Shown: positions 32,601 to 45,400 of the stretch, one piece after another
Layout: each line of letters begins with the position of its first letter
How positions within the stretch are numbered: position 1 is the stretch's first letter
DNA from: Schistosoma haematobium
Lineage: Eukaryota; Platyhelminthes; Trematoda; Strigeidida; Schistosomatidae
DNA length: 64,000 nucleotides
Assembly: GCF_000699445.3 (NCBI RefSeq)
Contig: NC_067200.1
Span: 13,043,256-13,107,255 of the forward strand
Direction of reading: 5' to 3'
Translations under genes and position numbers: made by a program
Notes under the pieces: generated by a model
Databases searched by the model: none
What the model was told of the DNA's origin: nothing
Seen by the model: the letters and a program-made list of their open reading frames with translations, nothing else

Positions 32601-35600
32601 CCACTTCCAACTCTTCTTCCTCATTTCTTCCTCCGATGGGATCCGATTTGTTCTTTCCCACAGTTGGTTGTTGCTAATAGTGTCCGGCCAACAGATCCGA
32701 AGTATTTTGCGTAGACAACTGTCAATAACCACCTGTATCTTCTGGATGATGGCTCTCGTAGTTCTCCAGGTTTCCGCCCCATACAGTAGAACTGTTTTGA
32801 CATTTGTATTGAAAATCCTGACCTTGGTGTTGGTTGACAGTTGCTTTGAGTTCCAGATTTTCTTCAGTTGTAAATATGCTGTTCTTGCTTTACCGATCCG
32901 CGCTTTCACATCTGCATCAGACCCACCATTTTTACAGCTAGCTAAAGTTAAAATGGAATGCTAATGCATTTCATGTTTATGTACATACATTTAACATAAC
33001 TTCAGTGCTAACATTCACATATTAGTGTTTTTTTAACTGCTCAATTTTTTGTAAGTAGTTTAGCCTTTTTTTCTACATTCGAATCCGTCATAGTGCCATC
33101 AGCTGTCGAAAGCAAACTTTCTAATTATTAGCTAAACGATATTATTGATTAATATAAGCGTCGTAAATTTAAAGTCAGTTATTTTTGGCAGATCAGTTCG
33201 GCAATATTCTTTATTTTTGACCTTTATAATAGATTGTATGATAAAATTTTTTTAGAAAAAGACACTCAAAGTTTGGACAGAATGAATTTCTTTGATTTTA
33301 TGAGAGAAATTCTAAGACAGGACTACACAGTCAAGTTTCCAAGGTCCTCACATATTATATTTTCTAAAAATATGTCTTGAGAGGAATTTGACCAATGCTG
33401 AAAGACTAGACATACATGAAACTGATCATTACTCAATGCCCAATCAATTGCAGATATATCAGTCTTACAGTATGCTAGTTGCAGCCCGAACAGTCCAGTG
33501 ATAATATATTAGACTATGAACCTGGGTAACTGATGTGAATCGCACAAGGAGAATTAGATATCTCAAGATCTCAAGTGATGGTGTGAATGGTAAATACTAA
33601 GATAACTGATCTAGAAGTCTCTCCTAACTATCTCCAAATACCTAAAAGAATAGAACATTTTAGGTAGTCATTATTCTGTTTGGTACTCATATGGTTGTCG
33701 TGAGATTCAAATTGTTTTTATGATCACAGACGTTACCACTCAACTATTCCAACCTAAATGACTCGAACAGTGATACTGATTGACACAGGTTCATTTTACC
33801 TTGTGGACACATCTCAGCATGATTGATGCGATACAATCGATAAACAGTAGGGAAGATACTTAAGAATTAATTAATTTGTGCATAGAGTAGGGATGTACTT
33901 TTTGTAAAAGTTGAAGTGGACCAACTTTTTTTGATAGAGATAAGTTAATATCTCTATATTTAAGTTTTGTTTTACAAGTCTGTGTCTTAAAGCTATTGTG
34001 AGAAGGACACAAATGAAGTATGGACAAGATAAAATATATTATAAATTGTCTGCTACTGTCATTATCAAAGAGTCATATTTTGTTTGTTAAGAGTAGGACG
34101 AAATATATTTTGAAATGATCATCCTAAAGCTGATCCTTGAGGTTACTGTCTGTTGAAGTGAGTTTATTCTTACGTACAATCAAAGCAACAGCGCAAACGA
34201 GCAGTTAGATGGTCTGAGACAACCAACACGAAACCATCGACCTAAATTTTTACATAAATGCCTGTCGTTATAAAGATGTCCCTGTGATACTAAAGGAAGT
34301 GATGCTCGGCTTTACAGCCTAAGACGTTGTCAATTACCATGAAATTCAGGTCCAGAGTTTCTTACTAACTATCTTCTGTCGCTTATTATAGCAATCTAGT
34401 ACACTTGGTGTCCAGACACTTAGAATAATAACAACACTGAAACTTATTCAAAGGAATACGATCACCATCAAACAGTTAGACATAAATAAGATTAGTTCAT
34501 TGCACAGTGATCAATCATTTGTGTAATGAGTAATTTCCCCTTTGGATAATATCATTATTTCGCTTAATGTTAATTTCTCTAATCTTCTTCGGTACATAAT
34601 TTACCAACTAAAACCAATTATTAACTTTATTTAGAGTAGATGGAATGTGGCTTGCAGTGGAAATTTGAATGCATATTTTATCCTATGTTGGACATGTAGG
34701 CTGAATATGCCTGCATCCCAGACTTAATGTTTACTCACTCACACCCGGTGCACAAGTGAGTGGCTTAATGAAGTCATTGGCTAAATGAACAACTAGTTGA
34801 TGTTTATAGTAAAAGGTACTAGGTTCGAGTTTCGGAGTGAATGTTAATTCTGGGGTGTAGATACGCCCAACTGACAAGTCCCAATTATGACGAAATGCAC
34901 GTCCTGAATCTTCATTCTTAGCCATATTTCATCTGTTCTACATAAAATTGTGTCATAGTGGTCATATCAAGGCAATTCACACAAAATTAAATTGACAATC
35001 ATTAACTGTTCTATCTTCCATTTAGTATGATGTGAAACATTTTCACTTATTTACTTTGAAATACAAAGATTTTGCGAATTCATTAAGTATGGAAGCTTAG
35101 ATAGGTACAGATAACCAACAAATGAATTATTAACTTAGTAGAAATACTATACTCAGCTTTTAAACGGTAATTAGGATGTCAGAACATGACAACATCTATT
35201 TCAATTTATGTGAAAACCAAGTATATTACATCATTCAGGATACATGAATTGTACATTACTGATTAGTGGTAAATTCTGTTGTTTTGATGTTTATTTAGAC
35301 ATTTTCTGCCTGTTAACAATGTAAAGTCTATTTATATGCTATCTTCATTCAAAACATATAGGTTTACTAAAATTCGTCATAAAAATACATGCATATTAAT
35401 TAGTTGAACACATTTAGTTAGAAAAAACACCCGGCATTTAAATTTTGGATGAGTTTATAATTTATGGACAACCTTTGTGCGACGCCAAAATGACCTTGGG
35501 AATACCCACCTACTTAAATGATGGTTATAAAGCAGTATGAAGAGTAAGGTTTATGATTCAAAGTTGACGCTTAGGGTTAGGAATTAGATTTATAGTTTTC

Positions 35601-38600
35601 ATCATGAATTGACATTAACTAAAGTGCCAGGATGCTATTTATACAATTGGGTGAATGAGTTTCGTGCCAAAATCCGAGACCTGTTATCCTAAATCTGATT
35701 GTTTCGTCCATAAATTATAGTCTCGCCAACTTGATTTTAAGGAGATTTACTTAACCCCCATTTAGAATAATCTACAATACCTGGTTAATAATGTTAAGTG
35801 CTCAATTGACAATTATTCTAAAAAACCCTCATTTTCTAAGTTGAATGTCACTTAAAATGTTTATCAATCTTTCTGTTGAGAATCAAAATGTTTGTTAGTT
35901 ATCCAACTTAAAAAACCGTTTACCTTTAAAAAAGAAAGAACTCAATCATTTGATGAATGAATTTTCTTAGCAACTTCTTAAAATTAAAAAAAATTTTTTT
36001 TGGAGGATGGACTGTATCCATGTAATTCACAAGTGAATCATTGATATAAAGATTTTTTCTTACCGATAAAATAAATCACGAAAAAATAAATATAAAGAAA
36101 TAGGAGATGTTAGACTAAATTTCTACATGTCACTAACATGTCACTAGCACAAATAAATCACAGCCTAGTTACTATGCATTTTGGGGGGGGGTATTGAAAC
36201 CACCTAAACTACTTTTTGATTATTAATGTAATGGATATAAGGATATATGTTTCCTTAATATTTTGATATGTATCGTTTACATTTGGCCTTATTCAAATGT
36301 CAATAATCGGCGACATTAGACAACAACAACAACAACAGAAAAATAAAGATAACTATTAAACTGTCCAGATAATGATTCATTTACCTCCTATTGCGTTTGT
36401 TTATCGTTGGATTTATTTTGAAAATCTTTTCTAACAGAATTAATTGTATTATAATTATGTGATTGCTACTATTAGTAGTATAACATTTTCTAAGCTGGAC
36501 ATTTAAAAAGAAATGAGCTGAATATATTTTAATTTTGGAAGATTAATAATATTCGTCATTTGTAAGTGGTGATCCATTCTTAATACAAATGGTTAAACAT
36601 GCTAAGAATAAGCTATATAGGTAGGTGCAGACTTAGTTGTTAGGGTCGGTTTTATTATCATTAGATTACCAATAGATTGACACGCTGGATAATATGATTC
36701 AAAATCAGTCGCAATAAAGAAGATGTGTTCACGCTTTATCTAAATGTAGTTTATTCTGTAAATCCATTCGTTCATCTAGAATAATGTTGTATACTCTTGA
36801 TCTTTTCTACTACCAATAACATTGTTACCACTCCTACTACCTTGATATTTATCTTGATAATTTTATCTCAGTGATGTGGCAACTTGAACCAATGCACATA
36901 TGTACCGAGTTTTGCGTGGCTTGTGACTGGCTGACTATCTGGCGCATTACAACTCACTAGAACGTCGGCAAATATATCCTGAAGTTAAGTTGGCGAGACT
37001 ATAATTTATGAACGCACCAATCAGATATAAGATAACGGGCCATGAATTTTGGCGCAAAATTAATTTTTCAATTTGGCTAAATAGCTTTTTGTCATTATAG
37101 CTGATGTCAGTTCGTGAAGAGAACCCTAAATCTAATTCCTAACTATCAACTGTAAATCCTAATTCTAATTACTCACATTGGATTATAACTCTCATTTATT
37201 TCTAGTTATTAAGTGGATACTCTCAAGGCAAATTTGGAGTCTCTCAAAGGTCGTTCATAAATTATAGTTCCATCGTTAGGTTTTTTTAAACAAGCGATTA
37301 TTAATGGAATGCTATAACCTGTGTAGGTATTCTAGTCGAGTCTAAGACAACACAGCTCTTGATGACACTGGATGAATATTACTATTTATGACTGAACTAA
37401 ATCTTAGGAACTACTGGATTCCGATTTGCCAACCAAAATATATTAAAGACTCCATAACTTCCAAAAAATTCTTAGGTTCCATTCTTTATTAATTTGTAAA
37501 TGCATTCTGCCATGAACTCTCAAACTCGGATAAGCAGGCTTATCAGTGATCCCTGGTTGTGTTGATATTTCGCTGTAGTTAATAAATGGTTCTTTTTTAG
37601 ATATTCTTGATTCGAACACATTTATTTAGTACGGACAATAAACCAGAAAACGAATAATCATAACAACTTCCAAAGTTTTAAGCTCTTTGATTTCTATGTC
37701 TGTATTTCTTAGAATTTGAAATAAACTCAAGATTACAATCCTAAAAACTTAGATTAATAATTTACTATAGCTACATTACAACTCACATGTCATCCAATAT
37801 ACTTTTATATCACTTAATGGAACAGCTTCATTTAATCCCTTGAACATTCATTGGTAATTAATTTTTTCTCTACCATTATAATTTTTTATACGAAAATACA
37901 TTGATGTGGTGATGAGTATTAAGTTTTTCTTGAAGCTTCATTTCTTATTTATTAGTTGCTAAGAATTCAAGAACAGTGATCGGTTAAAACCATTTGACTA
38001 ACCTGACATATTCGAACAAGAAATATCAACATGTTGACTAAAGAACATTTAAATACAGGTTTGTGTATCAGTTGACCAATATAACCTATTACTCTATAGT
38101 TCCAATAAAATCATTACGGCGGTCTCGTCCTAGTATGGCAATTCTGAGCAGAGCAGACCCCCACCCCCGCTTGTGGCAATAGAACCCAGGACATTTGACC
38201 TAGTGAGAGGACGCTTGACCTCTAGACTACCGACTCGGCATCCATCGGTTTTAAAGAGTTCCATATTAGGACAAAACAGCCAGCCAGTGCTCCCAGGTTT
38301 TCAATGGCGACCTAACATTGATCGGTTCATTATTTCAGTGTAAATCAATAATCTTCACAGGCCATCATATTTATGTGGTTCTAATCAATAGTTGCTGTAT
38401 CATAGAAATGTATCCGCACATTTATAAATTAAAAGCCTGGAAGCACTAGACGGCTGTGTCACCCTAGTATAGAACTCTCCAGCAGTACGCATCCACGACA
38501 TACATGTATTTGGATAATTTAAATATTCAATCAGTTATTCATAAATATTTAACTTGATCAGGAGAACTCAATTATTATTGACAACCAAACAGACGTGGAA

Positions 38601-41600
38601 TTGGTTGCCACTTATTAGTTATTTATGGGTATTGTTGTTTCTTGAATTGTAGCTCAAGGTTTCTGAATTATCCAACTACAGATTTATAATCAAGTATTGT
38701 AGTGAACAGAACACGGGTGGGGACAATCGGATTATATTTAGCACGAAATTACAGAGTTAATTGGTAAAACAGAAAAACTGTACTATAATACTTAATTTGT
38801 AAAATGTTCAATAATTGTCTCGAACTTCATTGTTCTTGCATTTCCATACTAATTGCATTCTATTCCCGCTCTTCCATTCTTGATCTTCCCAATCTTCCGC
38901 TGCCAGACATTAAATTCCTGACTCGCGTCATATACAGCTTATATCAATAAAAGTAGCACGCACCACAGTATTACATTGTGCAGGAAATAACTAAGAGTAA
39001 CTTATTACTCATAAAATCATTGACGCAACGCACTGAAAATTTACTGACTAAATTTTAGCCAAAGTGTCTGTTCTTTCCACTCACGAAATAAACTAGGGTT
39101 TAGCGGTTAACTTTGATAACAAATAACTTGATATTAAAAAATATAACAAAATCAAGGTGTATTTGTTCAGTTTTGAGTCACGTCATATTTTTGAAAGTTA
39201 TTCATGTAACCTGAAAGTTTAATGTCATATAATTCTGTCTTCAAGTCAATCTTTCACTCAGTAATTGACAAAGTAGTATACTTAATAACCTGTTATAAAC
39301 AAACTGCTTTTGAGAGTTACAGTTCAATAAATTGCTAACTGATGCTTTAAAGGTGTGGATTATTTAATAAGATATAGATGATAGAATTTATCGTTGATAG
39401 TTTGTGTGTTCATGAATTTCGTGAGCTTATTAACAAAATAATTTGGTAAGTAAATGCTAAAGTGTACTGAATAGCTAATAGGAGTTGGTAAGAAACCATG
39501 CAAACTATCATATGCTTGCTAGTGACCAGCTTCGAAAGGAAATGCCTAGAGTTCTACTGAAAAGTCGTGGCCAGTGTAATTCAGCCATGCCGGGTGTGAG
39601 GAAGGAATACACTAAAAACAATAGAGGATAGTCGAGTAAAATGGCGGATTGATTGAGGTTAGATTTGTACATCACTGAATCCTGGTTCATTGGTCTGTAT
39701 ATTAGATGTTCTTACTTGAGATCGAAGGTTGTGGGCTCGTTTTCCAGCAATGGAGCCATAGAAACAATTAGGAGTTCCATATCAGGACGAAACGGCTGTC
39801 CAGGCTTTCAGTGTCTGCGTGACTTAATACTCGAAGTGTATAAAGAATCAAAATATTTTCAACTTACAACTACGTTAGTAAACTCTTTTAACATCAGTTT
39901 CAATGTCAAATGTAGTATCAAATTTCAGCGCTCTATTTTGATTATATAGTTTTAATCTTTTTATCATCTATCAAACATATTTATTTGACCTGAGTGGATT
40001 TTTCTCCATAGTTATTATAATCGTGTTAAATAAATACGTGACCGAATAGTTGTTTACACGGTTTATGATTTACAAATTACACAATTTTTCGGTATGATTT
40101 TATTTTCTATTAATTTGTAATAAAAATTTATATAGTCCTATTTATGAGGCTATATGGTAAGGATGAGTTAAAATAAAATATATCTAAGGAATGTGTCCAT
40201 AATATTTCAATTATACTCCCAAATGCTATGGTACGGCAGAGAGTGGGGAGAGTCCGCTCTTCCTCTCAAAATGCCCTCAAATGGCCACGCGTATATAGCC
40301 TCTGCCAGGGAAGTCCTACTCACTAGCTTCTCGCACCACGGATGTTGTTTACGAAATTGAGAGGACGAAAAGCGAATGTCCGGCGCTTTAACCCGATTGG
40401 TGGACATGGAGAGTCCTCCTAAGGGAGTTGGAAAACCCTGATTCCAAAACAATGGTGCACATGGGCTTCAGTATCCTGAGGGTACAAACGGCGTACGAAC
40501 CAATTATTGGTCACCGGCTACCATGGGACTGCATCTCCTAACATTGCTCCACTGTCTTGTGGATCAAACCTCGGGGTGTGACCCTCTAAGAAAACCACGT
40601 GCTTCGGTTTGGGCACCCGGACAGTATCATGGCCCTCACACAAATCAAATGAGATTTTTGTGGCGCATATGTATCTGGCGCCCCCTTGTACCAATATCTG
40701 TGCTCAAATAAATAATAATGAATGTTTCAATTAAACTATCTCATGCTACTAGCCATAAAAAGTGTTTTTAGTCACTTCAAGAATATTATATTACCTATGA
40801 CCTAATAATTGTAGATAAGTATTGTAATGATTTATCATCAAAATAATAATCAATTCTAATATGTACAACGTCTTCCATTGGTTATCGAAACTATTACTGT
40901 TTTTAAATGGATCAATTTTCATCCCTATATTGTAGCATTTTCAGCATAGAAACGCTTCTCGATGAATATATAGCATTGCCTCGTAAGATCACTCAGATGG
41001 CTATTAATGGGTTTCTGTGTGTATAAATGTTAAAAAGTCGATAAAATGACTTACTGAATTAACAATTTGGGGAATATACATATTTATTTGTATATCGATA
41101 GCTCACAAGGTTGTACATAATGGAGTCTATCATTTATAAAACGATTCAGTTGGAATTCTATTCAAATCAAACGAAAATTTAACAAGTTCTTATATATTCA
41201 CGTCCTAAAAATAATTTGTATTTAATCAAGAAATTATTTGACTGTCTTTCTGTTCATGCAATGTCACATCTGCTTTATGATAATACGACAGACACCTTCT
41301 TGTAAATAAACACGATCTAAACAGTATGTAAAAATTTGACATAGATCTTGTTTAACAATTAATAATTATCATCAATATGGGACTTTGTGCAGATTGTAGA
41401 ATGTTCATAGTTTTTGAATTATTAACTAATATAACTTAGACCATCATTGAAGATCTAGAAGCACTGGATGAATGTTTCTTCCTACTGTTGAAATTCTCAG
41501 CAATTTGCATTCACGACCATGCATCTTGAAGTCTGGCGGAACGGTTATACAGTGCCTCAAGTTTTTCATTAGCGGTCTATTTAAAATCATCTCATGATTT

Positions 41601-42378
41601 GAAATCTATGTAAACTAATAATTGACATCACTTATTATATTCCGCTCCAAAATTTTCAGTTAGATAACTTAGATATGATTGATTTCCCACTATACTTACT
41701 TCTGTTACCCTTCATGATGCAGAAGATGTTGCTACACTAGTTGTCTTTATCTGCGTTTGTTGGTGTGTATGAGATAGAAGAACCAGGTAATCTGAAAAAT
41801 CCAAATCTTCTAATAGTTTCCGAGCTGTCCATTGTATTTCATGTTTCCCCTCAGATGTCGATGTCTTCACCATCTGGTTAACCCGAAAAATGAAGAGAAA
41901 GAGGGAGAGTAGGCAGCCTTGCGTGACTCCGGTCCTTACTTGAAATGCGTCTGTCAGCTGTCCTCCATGCACCACTTTGTAGTGTAGTCCATTGTTTAAA
42001 TTCTTCATGTACTCCATAGTATCGAAAAAGTTTCCATAATGTTCTCCTATCCACACTGTCAAATTCTTTCCCATAATCAATGAAGTTGATGTATAGTGAC
42101 GAGTCCCATTCAGTTGATTGTCCAATGATGATCCGTAGTGTCGCGATTTGGTCTGTGCACGACCGATGCTTACAGAAACCATCTTGTCGATCTCGAAGTT
42201 GGATCCCCCATTGTAATATAATTTAAATATTTTAATTAGAAATTTAATAAATTTGGCACACTTTTTATATAACTTCATGCTTTTAGTTTATTTTTATCAA
42301 ATTATTGAAGACAGTTTCACTTCATTTTCTATTTGGACTGTTTTCTACAAAAATTAAAATGAGTTTAAGTTGTGCCAT

Positions 42379-42409
<31 letters not shown>

Positions 42410-45400
42410 GACCATCATGCAAAACCTAGAAACACTGGACGGCCTTTTCGTCCTATTGTGGGACTCCTCAACAGTGCTCATCCACGATCCCGCCCTCGCG
42501 AGATTCGAACCCAAGACCTATTTGTTAATTATCCTAGCCTATTCTTTAAGATATATTTAAACTGACAACCATTATGATATGTTAAACATGTATATATATT
42601 CTAACCAATAATTAAATCATCAGCTTAGTGTTCATAATATTGTCAATGGTTTGAATTCTATTGAGATACATTATTTCCATGAATATATCGGCCAAGAGTA
42701 ACTTGTATAATTCCAACTATATGTATGGTAATTCAATGAATAACTGTATGCATACATTTGAACTAGTTTATTCGTCAAAAAGTAAATTCATTAACAAATA
42801 TACCATTTATTCTTCATTTAATCAATATTCTTTAAGTTTACTTCCACCTTATCTGTACGCTCTATGACTAATTACCGAATAATATAATAGAATGAGTGGA
42901 ATGTGAGTATTATTGTTAAACAATAGTGACCTTCACATAGGTCATCAATGTTACAGGTATGAATATCATAGCCCAGTAGTTATGATCACTATCTATCAGC
43001 CAAGGAATGTTTGGACAGTGAAGCATTTTTAGACTTTTATATACTTATCTACAGATATATCTTAGTGATAATAAGTACGAGGCACCTTAAAGTATCCATC
43101 CACCCAGTAATAACCAAAGCACACTCTAACTTATCACTTAATTCCAGTTTAATCAATAAAATTAGAGTAAACCACTAAGGACCAGACAATATTGTACTGC
43201 AAACAGACATAGATGGTGGCTACCAGTAAAATTCAGGACACGCTTCTTGGATTTCACTGCTAGCCACCGTCTATCTCTGCTTGTAATGCTTATGACGTAA
43301 GACAATATTGGGGCAATCCTCATAGTATGCACATATGCCAATAACAGATTGATCAACTACAGTTCTAAACGTCAATGGGAAAATCCAAACAACCAGTATA
43401 AAAATGAATATTATATTGAATACTACTATCTGATGTCATCTTTCAACCAATGGTATTTCAGTTCAAATTCTTCAATTGGATGATTAAACTGTTATGAGGT
43501 TAGATGGTCACAGTCAGTATAATGGAGACCTTGAACCTATGTTTCGTACCCGCTGTCACTCGTCAATAACGTATTTCTGGAATCTTATGGTATGTGATTC
43601 TGCCTGGTGAACATGGACGAAAGTATCAGGTTTTGCAGTCTGAGACTTCATTTTTTAATTGTGTCGACCTCGAATGACTTTCTTTGGAATAACGACGTCT
43701 TCGGTTGATTGATCACCGATTAGTGACAAATATCATGTTTGTTTAATGCTTAGTGCTCATGGAATTCTTTTGGTCAATTTGTATTGTTATTACTAGTTTT
43801 AGCTACTTACCATTGCATGAATTATGTTAAAATTTCAAGTGGTTGAAGGTAGTCGGCTTTTATTCTATTATAGAAACAATATCAGTAGCCACCAAAAGAA
43901 ATATGTTAGCTCATACTTGTTATTTGAAGATATTCACCATAATGTATTAACCAATCATACTGTAATAAACCCCATTTGATCGATCTCTTATAACTTCCAT
44001 ACTGAATGTTAGATATTTATATATGTTAAGCTAACACTAGACTTAGTTGGCACTAAAACGTTGAATCACTTAGAATGTTTTTCTTACCATATAAATTCAT
44101 GTGCTGTATTTTGTTTTACAGTTGACAAATAATAAGCATGGTATGATGAAATACATTAAATTCAATAACTAGGATTCGCATAACGTGCATATAAGTAATG
44201 CCTTTAAATTATTAATCATTGGCCTTTAAATCCTTCTATTCACACTGTTATCAAAGCTATCTATGGTCTTTCAGTTGACTTTTCAATTACTTCTCTTCAT
44301 TTAACAGTTTTGCGTAGTTATTCTCTCTCTTTAAAAAAAAGTAAAGAATGTAACTTGATATTGTTAAGTTCTAAAACATTGTTTGAATTTACGAGATAAT
44401 AAAACTCGACTAGTTTTTAACAATCCATGTAGTGTGCCTATGCATAGTTAAAGTTTAGAACCAAAAAAAATTTATGTCTCTACATTTTTCCATATCACAT
44501 TAAATATAATACAATAGTAGTATGTAGGTATTTAATCATTTCAAATGTTTGTTAAAGTAACCCTATAAGAGTTGTAAATATAATAGTTTTGTTGGTTAAA
44601 GCCATGATGAAACAACTAGATGGTAAATATACTTTTTTTGATGGACTTTTGTTCTCTGAGCTGGATGGTTTGGTCGTGGAGCTTTCATCGTCCTTCTGAA
44701 TGACATCATCAGCCCAAACTTCAGATAGAAGTGAAGTGTTCGAACAATGAAAGCTCCACGACCAAACCATCCAGCTCAGAGAACAAAACTCCATCAAAAT
44801 CATCCACCTGAGCTACAAATCTTTTCCACCATCTCAAAATCATATGAGGTAAATATACTGTTCGTAGTTTGAGATTTAGTAGAAATGCTCACTTGAGGCT
44901 CTGAAATACTAATTGCTCCAATACATAATATCAAATGAAGAATTTTTAGGTTCTCTGGATAGAGTAATATTATCTAATCTGCTGAAATATAGGTTGGTTA
45001 TATATAAAGTTCATTTTTAATTTACAAGGGATTTTTTGACTGGAGTTAGTGGATTGCAAAACTTTAGTATTAAAAATTAACATCGATCTTATCATTTGTC
45101 TTATGATTATCATGTCAAGTATCAGAGAGAAGTAGATGATGACTAAAAAGGCAACCCCCTGCAAATGATCTTACACCCTATCATCCAACGTCTCTAACCA
45201 TTAATTAAAAGTATTGGGTGGTTCCGCATCTATGATGGTTGGATTAACTGACATGGCTCAAATGGATTCACAGACTGATGTCATATCTTGATCTGCCTAC
45301 TTTCAACGTTTTTCAGACTACCTCTATGACAACCGGCATTGAATGTTGTGGTGAGTGGTAATTAGGGATGCACAAAACGTGACCGAAACACCTCAGAGAA

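Noticed and set aside
44552..44803. 83-codon minus-strand frame
   Set aside because: Mostly formed by translating the two arms of the 53-nt foldback; no family resemblance.
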